Of a stretch of DNA of 41,430 nt, positions 7,194 to 15,293 are shown piece after piece. Both the position numbers and the translations under genes were made by a program. Each line of letters starts with the position of its first letter. The stretch's first letter is position 1. Under the pieces are notes generated by a model, which did not search any database, was not told the origin of the DNA, and saw only the letters and a program-made list of their open reading frames with translations. The DNA comes from an uncultured Muribaculaceae bacterium (lineage in GTDB: Bacteria; Bacteroidota; Bacteroidia; Bacteroidales; Muribaculaceae): contig CAMEPD010000013.1 in NCBI GenBank assembly GCA_945931475.1, positions 1-41,430 of the forward strand, given 5' to 3'.

Positions 7194-8509
7194 GCTCTGA
7201 AAAGAGGTATCTTTTGCGAAAGGTCGCTGAAGAATTTGCGGATGCGCCAGAAGGGTTTGTCCTGATTCAGGTGATATATCTGCAGCCACTTCTCGTCGTC
7301 GTAGTTGACATCCCATTTATGGATGTCGCGCACGCGGAATGTGGGCTTGTAGTGCTTGATGCCGTAGAGGCGCCGCCCCTCGTCGTCGTAGGTTTTCCAG
7401 GTCATGGCCACATCGTAGATACGCATGAGTTCCGACTGCATTTCGCGCGACATGAGCCGCTGGTTGAGCATCTGCACGATAGCTCCGATGGTGAGCCATT
7501 CGCCGGGGATGTTGGCCTTCTCCACCTCCTCCCTATCCTTGACGAAAACGAAGTAGTGGAAAATATTCTGGTAGGTCACCGGGTCGGGGCTGCTGTAAAT
7601 CAGGCGAATTTCAGCATCGTGGATTCCGGTTTGCTCCGCGAAAAGCATCTGGGCCTGTGCCAGCGATTCGTGCTCATGGTAATCGGTCTTGATTATCACC
7701 GGGGTATCGAAACGCTTAATCACCGCACCGTTCTCGAAGTGGGCCGGCGTGGGGCGCATATCCACCAGGATGCAGTCGTTGCAGATGAACAGGAACCGGA
7801 GAGTGGTGGCGCCGGCGCGTTTCACGAAGTTCCCCTCGTCGTTGTGGCAGTAGTAGTACCACATCGAGTAATAACGGCCTCCCAGGTAGATTACCGACAG
7901 CACATATATTATCTCGGGCAGATATAGGAAATAGAAGTAGTCGGCGCGGTTGAGGTTGATGTTGACGTACTGAATAAGGTAGTAACCCCAGTCGACCACG
8001 CTCAGCGTGAGCGACAGGAACAGGAGCAGGCGAGTCTGAAAACGCCATTCGCTGCGGTAGAGGCCACCGACGAAACTGAATTCGATTACGTTGCCGTAAC
8101 GCATCTTGCATCGGCGGCAGTTCTGCGGCTCATAGCGGTTGAAGAGGAAGCAGAGGCACACCACACATGACACCGGAGCGGAAATCAGTATACCTATCAG
8201 CGGGGTATCGCGGGTAAACAGCTCTCCGTTGAACTCGCGCGAACCGGTGGCCGGGAGCAACATTATGATAAGGGCGGAGATGATAGCCGTGATAATGATA
8301 ATCAGCGACACCTCATGAAGCGGACGCGAACATAAAGGCACCCGCCGTTTGCTCTGATTGTATTTAAGGACTTGAAGTAAAAGATAAGCCGCAATCGTGA
8401 CGGGAAGCAGCCATACATGAGGAAGGAGAGGCATAAGGGATGCCAACAGGCAGATGACACCCACGGCCACGACCCAGTTGATCCACAATCCGAAAATTGC
8501 AGCGGTCAT
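7190..8509 (-). CDS. Six-TM membrane protein with a Nudix-like C-terminal domain
   Basis: A 439-aa protein I do not recognise. Hydrophobic segments lie at about residues 1-25, 28-48, 66-86, 102-124, 160-182 and 195-215; a CRRCK motif follows the fourth. The soluble C-terminal half (about 235-355) is laid out like a Nudix fold: ESLAQAQMLFAEQTGI sits where the Nudix helix would be, followed by strands and a late GEWLTIGAIVQML segment. The essential REXXEE residues are not intact, so catalysis is doubtful. The frame opens with a GTG at 8539; I prefer the ATG at 8509. It lies 45 bp after the S9 peptidase and overlaps miaA by ATGA. Confidence 0.75.
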   Translation of the reverse strand: MTAAIFGLWINWVVAVGVICLLASLMPLLPHVWLLPVTIAAYLLLQVLKYNQSKRRVPLCSRPLHEVSLIIIITAIISALIIMLLPATGSREFNGELFTRDTPLIGILISAPVSCVVCLCFLFNRYEPQNCRRCKMRYGNVIEFSFVGGLYRSEWRFQTRLLLFLSLTLSVVDWGYYLIQYVNINLNRADYFYFLYLPEIIYVLSVIYLGGRYYSMWYYYCHNDEGNFVKRAGATTLRFLFICNDCILVDMRPTPAHFENGAVIKRFDTPVIIKTDYHEHESLAQAQMLFAEQTGIHDAEIRLIYSSPDPVTYQNIFHYFVFVKDREEVEKANIPGEWLTIGAIVQMLNQRLMSREMQSELMRIYDVAMTWKTYDDEGRRLYGIKHYKPTFRVRDIHKWDVNYDDEKWLQIYHLNQDKPFWRIRKFFSDLSQKIPLFRA

Positions 8510-8554
8510 GCCGTTTCTTCTTTCATGCAATCTATACACTATTAGAGCTTTGTT

Positions 8555-10774
8555 TTAGAGATATTTCTTAAAATAATCAATCATTTTGGCGTAAACGACG
8601 CGTCGGGCGTCGCAGCCGTTGATCGAGTGGTTCATGTTGGGGAAAACGAACATATCGCAGGCAAGTCCGTTCTGTTGCAGTTGAGCCACAAACTCAAGGG
8701 TATTCTCGGGATGGACATTGTCGTCGGCGGTGCCGTACATCATCAGCAGCGGGCACTGAAGGTCGGCGGCGCGGGTGAGCGGCGAATCATCGTAGCCCGA
8801 GGCGTTCTGCTGCGGGGTGAGCAGGAATCGCTCCGAATAAATCGAGTCGTAGAAACGCCACGATGTAACCGGCGCGATGGCCACGGCGGCAGCATACGGG
8901 GCCGATTTGGCGGTGGCACACATCAGCGCCTCATAGCCGCCGTAGCTCCAGCCGGCGATGCCGATTCGGCTGCTGTCGGCGTAGGGGAGCGAAGCCACAT
9001 AGCGGGCTACATTGAGCTGGTCGATTGTCTCGTATTTGCCCAACTGACGGTAAACCACATTGCGGAACGCTGTGCCACGTCCGCCGGTGCCGCGTCCGTC
9101 GACGCACACAACCAGGAAACCCTGACCGGCTGCGTAGACATCCCAGTCCATCTGCCAGCGGTTGAACACCTCCTGCGAACCCGGACCGCTGTACTGCCAT
9201 ATTATAACGGGATAACGCTCGTTTTGGTTGAATCCGGCGGGTTTTATCATGTAACCGTTCAGGCTGACGCCGTCAGACTGCATGGTAAAGAACTCCTTCT
9301 GCGGAGCGCCGGCATAGCGCGCTGCGTAATCCGAATTATCCTCGATGATGCGGCGCGTCTTGCCGCGCGTTGCATGGAGGGTGTAGACCGGCGGGGTTGT
9401 GGCGTTGCTGTAGTTGACAGTATAATAGTTCATTGCCGGAGTGAACGATGCGCTCCCCCACCCTTCGGCGGCGGTGAGTTCCTCCTTCTTTCCCGACTTG
9501 GGAGTGAGGCGGTAGACTACACGGTTGAGGGCATCGGAGATGTTGCCCGTTGCGGGTTCGGCCTGATAGTATTCATTGCCGAGGGCGTCGCAGCCGTAAT
9601 AGGCGGTGACGTCGTAGTCGCCCGAGGTTATCGGGCCGATGAGCGAACCGGCGTAAGAGTACTTGTAGAGGTGATTCCATCCGGTACGCTCCGAGAAGAG
9701 CACGATGCAGTCGTCACGGAGGGTCAGATTCTCGTATGCCATAGGGTTGAGCCAACCCGATTTGGCCTCCTCGACAATCAGCGATTTGCTGACTGTCGAA
9801 CGCGGGTTCACCGAGTAGATTTCGAGGCGGTTCTGGTCGCGGTTGAGGGTCACGGTGAGCAGGCAGTCGGGGTTGCCGGGGGCGAAGGCGATACGCGGTA
9901 TGTACTCTATGCGGCTGTCGGGGAGCTTGACATCCTTGATTTTACGGTTGTCAACATCGTAGCTGTGGAGAGTGACATACGAATTTTTCTCGCCGGCGAC
10001 GGGGTATTTGTATCGGTACTGTCCGGGATAAAGAGTGTACTCGTCGCGCGGGTCACAGGCGCCCCGGTACATGGTCAGGAAATACTCCGGCACATCGGTT
10101 TCGTTATACTTCAGGAAGCAGAGGGTCATGTTGTCGGGCGCCCATGCCATGGAGCACACGGCCGAGAACTCTTCCTCGTATACCCAGTCTGGTATACCGT
10201 TAATAATCTTGTTCTTGGCACCGTCTGTGGTTACGGGCACCTCGGTGTCGTAGTCCCATTTGCGGATACGGATGTTGTTGTCGACCACGAAGGCCACCAT
10301 GCGGCTGTCGGGCGAAAAGAGGGGCGCCTGCTGTTTGTTGTCCTCTTTCGAGAGCGGACGCAGTATGTTGCGCTTGATTTCGTATATATAGTGGCGGGCC
10401 TTCGACGAGCGGCGGTATACGGGCTCTGAATCGTTCCACACCAGCAGTTTGGAACCGTCGGGCGACAGGATGAACCCCTCGATTTCCCCCTTGATGGAGG
10501 ATTCACGGGTCGTGGCGGCATCGAATACCGGGTCGAGCTCCTTGCCGTCGGCGGTGTTGTAGCGGAGTATGCGGCGCTTGTCGGCCGACATCACTAAATA
10601 GCTCTCGCCGTCGGGCATATACACGGGGTCAGCCGCGCTGCCGGGGCGGTTCATGGGGTAAACATATTTGGCGATACCGGCGGTGTCGAGTTTGGGCGAA
10701 GTAGCCTCGACCGACGGCGCGCACAGGAGTGCGCTAAGGGCGAATGCAGCGCCCACAATCTGTATTCTCGTCAT
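8555..10774 (-). CDS. Dipeptidyl-peptidase IV-type serine peptidase (S9B)
   Basis: A 739-aa exported peptidase that removes N-terminal dipeptides, typically after Pro or Ala, in the periplasm. A signal peptide covers about residues 1-24 (cleavage near VEA-TSP). Residues about 35-500 form the beta-propeller, including DWVYEEEFS, the motif whose Glu pair binds the substrate amino terminus in DPP IV. The alpha/beta-hydrolase domain has GWSYGGYE with nucleophile Ser610, the Asp in GTADDNVH (about 684-685), and His716 in NMNHSI. Length is normal. It lies 30 bp after the coiled-coil gene, suggesting one transcript. Asaccharolytic gut Bacteroidales use such enzymes in peptide feeding; that role is inference here. 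Confidence 0.92.
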   Translation of the reverse strand: MTRIQIVGAAFALSALLCAPSVEATSPKLDTAGIAKYVYPMNRPGSAADPVYMPDGESYLVMSADKRRILRYNTADGKELDPVFDAATTRESSIKGEIEGFILSPDGSKLLVWNDSEPVYRRSSKARHYIYEIKRNILRPLSKEDNKQQAPLFSPDSRMVAFVVDNNIRIRKWDYDTEVPVTTDGAKNKIINGIPDWVYEEEFSAVCSMAWAPDNMTLCFLKYNETDVPEYFLTMYRGACDPRDEYTLYPGQYRYKYPVAGEKNSYVTLHSYDVDNRKIKDVKLPDSRIEYIPRIAFAPGNPDCLLTVTLNRDQNRLEIYSVNPRSTVSKSLIVEEAKSGWLNPMAYENLTLRDDCIVLFSERTGWNHLYKYSYAGSLIGPITSGDYDVTAYYGCDALGNEYYQAEPATGNISDALNRVVYRLTPKSGKKEELTAAEGWGSASFTPAMNYYTVNYSNATTPPVYTLHATRGKTRRIIEDNSDYAARYAGAPQKEFFTMQSDGVSLNGYMIKPAGFNQNERYPVIIWQYSGPGSQEVFNRWQMDWDVYAAGQGFLVVCVDGRGTGGRGTAFRNVVYRQLGKYETIDQLNVARYVASLPYADSSRIGIAGWSYGGYEALMCATAKSAPYAAAVAIAPVTSWRFYDSIYSERFLLTPQQNASGYDDSPLTRAADLQCPLLMMYGTADDNVHPENTLEFVAQLQQNGLACDMFVFPNMNHSINGCDARRVVYAKMIDYFKKYL

Positions 10775-10804
10775 CTTTTTTGCAAGTTTTTAGTTCTGCC
10801 GGCG

Positions 10805-12919
10805 TCAGAAGAGCGACATCTGGGCCGGATTGTCGGGGGTGGCGTTCCGCGGCGGTTCGTGATATCCGAAGTCGTCATCCGACTCTTCGGCACGGTTGCG
10901 CTTGCGGGGTTCGGGGGTCGCGACAAGCCAGTCGGTGTCGAGGTCCTCGATTATATCTTCCTCCTTATAGGGTTTTGGGGCGTTTGTAGCGGGCTTCGGC
11001 TCGGGCTCCGTTATGGGCTTGGCTGCTTCGGCGGATTTAGCCGGGATGGGCTTGGAAGTCGGCTTTACGTCTTCGGCTTTCGCGGGTGTATCTTTCGCGG
11101 ATTTTTTGGCGCCCTTGTCCTGGCCGTTGTCGATTATCGGCAGGTCGTCGAGAAGATCGTCGAACGACGAATTCTGTTTCGGCGTCTCAACTAAAGTGGA
11201 TGGGGCCGAAATAATATCCGGGTCGAGAGCATTCTGGTGTGTCGGCGCTTTCCGCGAGCGTACCTTTGTGGCGTCGGCAGCCTTACGGGCGGCACGCGGC
11301 GCCTTAGCCTCGGTTTTATCGGCAGCAGCGGGGGCCGACTCCGCGACGGCCGGTGAGGGCGCGCCGTCGGCGGTAGCGGGACCGGGAGCGACAGGAGCCG
11401 GGGCGGCGACAGGGGCCGGGGCGGGTTTCAGGTTCTTCAGACGCGTGATCTCCATGCGCAGGGCGCTCTCCGACTGCGACCGTTCGTAGGCGGCATCCTC
11501 GAGCTGGCGACGCAGCGTATCGGTCTGATCCTCGAGGCGCTTGATAAGGGCTTCCTTCTGTGCAAGCGACATATTTTTGTCGCGAAGATCGGAATCCTTC
11601 GAGCGGAGAAGTTCATCCTTCTCGAGGATTTCGTCCTTCTGACGGCGCAGCACGGCGTCTGACTTTATACGCGCCTCCTCGAGCTCCTCGACCTGCACCT
11701 GTATCTCGCTGACAATCTGAAGCTTCTCTCGTGATTTGGCAAGCTGGGCGGTGAGGGTCTCCACCTTGGTGTCGGCCTCCTCGCGGGCGGCGCCGATTTC
11801 ATCGACCTTGGCACGCAAATCCACGAGCTGTTCGTTGGCCTTGTCGAGGGCCTGCATGGTGGTGGCGCAGTTGTGCCGCTCGGCCTCGAGGGCCTCCTTG
11901 AGCTGACGCGATTCCGTCTCCCATTCGTTCTGCTGCGAGCGGAAATCGGCGGTGAGGGCCTGCATGGCCTCCTCCTTCTCCTGTACTGTTTTCAGTGCGG
12001 TCGAGGCTTTGCTCTGAAGGTCATTCACCATCGTCTCGCCGAGGGTATCTTTCAGCCTGAGCTGTTCAATCTGTTCGTTAAGGGCCTTGTTCTCAGCCTT
12101 CAGGGCCTCGAAATCGGCCGACAGTTCGGCTTCCTGGGCTTTCGACTCGCGATTGTCCTTCTCCTGCATCTCTATTACGCGCAGCTTGTTGACCATAGAC
12201 TTGTTCTCGAGGCCGAGCTGTTCGGTTTCGGCCTCGAGGGTGCCGACCTGCTTCTCCAGGTCATGGAGGCGTTCGGCAAGGGCGCGTTTCTGGCGTTCGG
12301 CGCTGAGTTGCAGTTTTTTGGCTTCGCTGAGTTCATCCTCTTTGCGGGCGAGCGACGAGCGCAGCTCCTGCAATTCCTGCTCCACCTTGAGCATATCGTT
12401 CTGGCGCAGCTCCATATAGCGGCGGCGCGACTGGTTTTCAAGCGAATCGAGGTAACTCTTCATCCCCTTTTCGAGGGCGTTGTAGAGGTACTGTTCCTGA
12501 CGGTCAGTATCGACTGACGAGCCAAGAAATTCGGGCAGCGAACGGTTGAAGATAGCAACAACGGTACGGAAAATTTCGGCCGGTACAGCCACCTCCTCCC
12601 GGCCGTTGCGCTCGGGCAATACCGTCTCACGGGGCACCGGTTTTTTCTGCTTCTCGGCTTTCTCCCGGGTGGAATCGACATCTTGACGCGCCGGTTCGCG
12701 CTGCGGAGTGCCGGCGTCGGCGCTGTGGACCGGCTTCACCGCAGCCGACTTCGGTTCTGAATCAACATGGTTATCGGATATACGAGCCACAGGCGCGTCG
12801 TCCTGCTGCTGACGCTGGCGCAGCGGTTTTACCGTAGCGTCGATACCGTCAATCTCGTCGTCATAGTCCACCGAGCCATCAAGGCCGAAAGCGCGGCGCA
12901 GTTTTTCAAAAAAAGCCAT
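10805..12919 (-). CDS. Long coiled-coil protein with a C-terminal QMSLF (clamp-binding-like) tail
   Basis: A 704-aa cytoplasmic protein without a recognised family. Residues 1-15 (MAFFEKLRRAFGLDG) form a short amphipathic helix. Residues about 15-105 are low-complexity and charged. Residues about 130-460 are almost continuous coiled coil rich in Glu, Leu, Lys and Gln (LKVEQELQELRSSLARKEDE and similar). Residues about 475-690 are Ala/Pro/Lys-rich and probably disordered. The last five residues, QMSLF (10808-10822), fit the bacterial beta-clamp-binding consensus QL[SD]LF. I start at the ATG at 12919 rather than the upstream codon at 12937. A promoter lies at 13011-13042. It may be an SMC-like tether acting at replication; this is inference from the tail alone. 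Confidence 0.8.
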   Translation of the reverse strand: MAFFEKLRRAFGLDGSVDYDDEIDGIDATVKPLRQRQQQDDAPVARISDNHVDSEPKSAAVKPVHSADAGTPQREPARQDVDSTREKAEKQKKPVPRETVLPERNGREEVAVPAEIFRTVVAIFNRSLPEFLGSSVDTDRQEQYLYNALEKGMKSYLDSLENQSRRRYMELRQNDMLKVEQELQELRSSLARKEDELSEAKKLQLSAERQKRALAERLHDLEKQVGTLEAETEQLGLENKSMVNKLRVIEMQEKDNRESKAQEAELSADFEALKAENKALNEQIEQLRLKDTLGETMVNDLQSKASTALKTVQEKEEAMQALTADFRSQQNEWETESRQLKEALEAERHNCATTMQALDKANEQLVDLRAKVDEIGAAREEADTKVETLTAQLAKSREKLQIVSEIQVQVEELEEARIKSDAVLRRQKDEILEKDELLRSKDSDLRDKNMSLAQKEALIKRLEDQTDTLRRQLEDAAYERSQSESALRMEITRLKNLKPAPAPVAAPAPVAPGPATADGAPSPAVAESAPAAADKTEAKAPRAARKAADATKVRSRKAPTHQNALDPDIISAPSTLVETPKQNSSFDDLLDDLPIIDNGQDKGAKKSAKDTPAKAEDVKPTSKPIPAKSAEAAKPITEPEPKPATNAPKPYKEEDIIEDLDTDWLVATPEPRKRNRAEESDDDFGYHEPPRNATPDNPAQMSLF

Positions 12920-13010
12920 TAGATACCGTTTTTGCACTTATGAGAGGAGCATCCCTGGTAGTCACAAGCCTTTGGCGCGGGCCTACATAATCGACACTCC
13001 ATAATTAAGG

Positions 13011-13042
13011 CAAATTTACGACATTTCCCGCTTTTATTCAAG
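13011..13042 (-). promoter_or_regulatory. Promoter for the coiled-coil / S9 / miaA transcript
   Basis: On the minus strand TTG (in CTTG, 13039-13042) is followed by 20 nt and then TAAATTTG (13011-13018), matching the Bacteroidetes sigma-ABfr pattern. Transcription would start near 13007, leaving an 88-nt leader before the ATG at 12919. The five genes down to 5287 lack large gaps and may share it. Confidence 0.75.
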
Positions 13043-13101
13043 CCCTCGCAAGCATTTTACCCAAAAAAGTTCCGGAAAATTCCCAAAGTCTGCACTCACA
13101 G

Positions 13102-13932
13102 TTACCTTAGCTCCTCGGCAGCACGCCCGTAACCCTGGTCGGCCGCCGTGCGGAACCACCAGCGAGCCTCTTCGGGTACGGCAGTGACGCCCTCGCCGTT
13201 TTTGTAGCAGAGGCCGATGTAATACTGTGCCTCGGCATCACCCTGCTCGGCCGCCGCACGAAACCATTCCACGGCGAGATACGGGTTTCGCGCCACGCCG
13301 GTGCCGGTGTAGAGCGCCAGTGCCAACGCCGCCTGCGCTTTCACGTTGCCGTATATTGCGCCTTTCCGGTACCAGTAAACAGCCTTCCCGTCGTCACGCG
13401 TCACCCCCGTTCCTTTGCTGTAACACAGGCCGAGGCTGTACATTGCCCGCGGATCGCCGTCATCGGCAAGATGCAGCATCTCCTGCAGAGGCATCTTTTC
13501 GTAGTCGACATCAGTGCGGGTGCCGGCGGTTTCTCCGGTGATTGCCTGATAGAGCTTTTCGGGAAGCGACAATTCCGCGTGGTAAACCGCTCCCGATTCG
13601 AGCTTACAGGGATAGCTGAAATAGAGCGGCTTGAGATTCGGATGCTTGATACACACAATTTTAGCATCATGAGGCACATAGAGGAGATACTCCTCGCCAC
13701 GCTTTTCGACATCGCCGACGACACTGCCGGTGAAGGTGACATCATCGAGGCCACAGGCCACGCGGATGAGGGCGCACGGGTTGCCCTGCACATCGCCACG
13801 CACGGCAAACTTTGCCGACTCACCGTCCGGCGCCGGCTCAAACACCGTCACCTCGAATTCCTGAGCCTGCACCGCCGTCGAAACTGTCGTCAGGATTAAT
13901 GCGAATATGTATATCAATCGTCTAATCATCAT
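13102..13932 (-). CDS. Exported Sel1-repeat protein with Bacteroidales beta-rich N-terminal domain (short paralogue)
   Basis: A 276-aa protein. Residues 1-22 are a signal peptide (cleavage after VQA). Residues about 24-130 form a beta-rich domain shared with the neighbouring gene (FEVTVFEPAPDG, PCALIRVACGLDDVTFTG, then the YLLYVPHDAK and KHPNLKPLYFSYP segments), which occurs at the front of several Bacteroidales envelope proteins. About three Sel1 repeats follow (AMYSLGLCYSKGTGVTRDD, AVEWFRAAAEQGDAEAQYYI). Sel1 repeats bind partner proteins. The ATG at 13932 overlaps the preceding gene by 11 bp; the frame's TTG at 13938 is a weaker start. It is the last gene of the run beginning at 21513. Confidence 0.85.
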   Translation of the reverse strand: MMIRRLIYIFALILTTVSTAVQAQEFEVTVFEPAPDGESAKFAVRGDVQGNPCALIRVACGLDDVTFTGSVVGDVEKRGEEYLLYVPHDAKIVCIKHPNLKPLYFSYPCKLESGAVYHAELSLPEKLYQAITGETAGTRTDVDYEKMPLQEMLHLADDGDPRAMYSLGLCYSKGTGVTRDDGKAVYWYRKGAIYGNVKAQAALALALYTGTGVARNPYLAVEWFRAAAEQGDAEAQYYIGLCYKNGEGVTAVPEEARWWFRTAADQGYGRAAEELR

Positions 13933-15280
13933 CTCCAAAAGCTCCTAAAAGCAGCAAAGCAGTCATGGCTTCGACATGTTTCTGCTCGGCAGCCATACGA
14001 TACCATCTGATTGCCTCGGGAATATCAACTTCCACACCTAAGCCGCGCTCATAAATCAGGCCGACATCATACTGAGCCTGCGCCAGCCCCTGTTCAGCAG
14101 CTTTTTGGAACCATTTCAGAGCCTCGGTGAAATCCTGCGCGGTTCCCTCGCCGTTGGCATAACATAGTCCGACGTTGAACTGTGCCTGCACAAGTCCGTG
14201 TTGGGCGGCATCTTTCAGCCATTTCAATGCTTCGGCAAAATCCCGGTTCACACCGATTCCTTTATAATAACACCCACCGACATTGACTTTTGCACCGACG
14301 CACCCCTGCTCGACGGCCGCATTATACAGTTTCCAAGCCCTGTCATAGTCGGGCTCAACACCTAAACCATTTTCATAACAATAGCCCAACATATTCGTCG
14401 CCTGGGCAAACCCCTGTTCGGCCGACTTGGCGAACATGGCCGCAGCTTTATAATAATCCGGTTCCACACCTTTGCCGAATTCGTAAGCATTGGCAACATT
14501 ATACTGAGCCATGCTGTGCCACCTGACGAACTCCTCATCGGCCGTTTCGGGCGACGGCTTGCCGGCATCGCGCCGTCGCACGGCGTCATCGCCGCGTTCC
14601 ACCACTGCGCTGCACAGTTCGAAAGCGAAGGCGTCGTTCTGCTCCATACCTATCCCATTCTGTATCAGATACCCCAGGGTGAGCTGACCCTTCGGATTCC
14701 CCATATATGCGCTACGGCGATACCATTCTACAGCTTGATGCAAATCCTCGGCTACCCCCTCTCCAAATTGATAGCTCAGCCCGACAGAGTACACGGCCTC
14801 TGAGTCGCCCTTGTCGGCGAGGCGCATTTTTTCGGCAAACGGCATATCGCGGTATTTATTGGCGGCCTTGATGATGGCCCGGCTGGCGAGGATCTGCATA
14901 AAAACCTCCTCGGGTAGCGAGAGTGTCGCGTGATAGGTAACGCCACCCATAAGCGGTGCGGGGTATTTATATGTGGTCGTTTCGAGTTGCGGGTGGCTGA
15001 TTGTGATTTTTCCGCTCCCGGCCGGCGCAAACACATAGTATTCACCCCCCTTTTTCTCGATATCGCCCACAAAGTTTCCGCTGAACTTCACGTCGTCGAC
15101 ACCGCAGGCTATCTTGATGAGGGCACACAGGCGCCCTTTGCTGTCGACACGCTGCAGTCGCCCTGCCGACAGGTCCATCGGAGCCGATTCAAAGACCGAC
15201 ACCTCAAAATGCCGGGCAGGAGCGCCGTATGCTACCAACGTCAGTATGAACGCCACGAGCGAGAGGACAGCTTTTTTCAT
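13922..15280 (-). CDS. Exported Sel1-repeat protein with Bacteroidales beta-rich N-terminal domain (long paralogue)
   Basis: A 452-aa exported protein with a signal peptide (about residues 1-20, cleavage near YGA). The N-terminal domain (about 22-130) is the same beta-rich module as in the next gene: FEVSVFESAPMDLSA, LCALIKIACGVDDVKFSG, GEYYVFAPAG and ISHPQLETTTYKYP. About seven Sel1 repeats follow (for example AQFNVGLCYANGEGTAQDF and AQYDVGLIYERGLGVEVDI), making a helical solenoid for protein binding. It lies 13 bp after the receiver/PPDK-N gene and overlaps its shorter paralogue. The pair probably arose by tandem duplication with gain or loss of repeats. Confidence 0.87.
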   Translation of the reverse strand: MKKAVLSLVAFILTLVAYGAPARHFEVSVFESAPMDLSAGRLQRVDSKGRLCALIKIACGVDDVKFSGNFVGDIEKKGGEYYVFAPAGSGKITISHPQLETTTYKYPAPLMGGVTYHATLSLPEEVFMQILASRAIIKAANKYRDMPFAEKMRLADKGDSEAVYSVGLSYQFGEGVAEDLHQAVEWYRRSAYMGNPKGQLTLGYLIQNGIGMEQNDAFAFELCSAVVERGDDAVRRRDAGKPSPETADEEFVRWHSMAQYNVANAYEFGKGVEPDYYKAAAMFAKSAEQGFAQATNMLGYCYENGLGVEPDYDRAWKLYNAAVEQGCVGAKVNVGGCYYKGIGVNRDFAEALKWLKDAAQHGLVQAQFNVGLCYANGEGTAQDFTEALKWFQKAAEQGLAQAQYDVGLIYERGLGVEVDIPEAIRWYRMAAEQKHVEAMTALLLLGAFGDDD

Positions 15281-15293
15281 GGTTGAGGATTAG

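Noticed and set aside
8627..10429. 600-aa plus-strand open frame opposite the S9 peptidase
   Set aside because: It lies wholly antisense to a gene with clear catalytic motifs. Long antisense frames are expected in GC-rich coding DNA, and its translation shows no domain.
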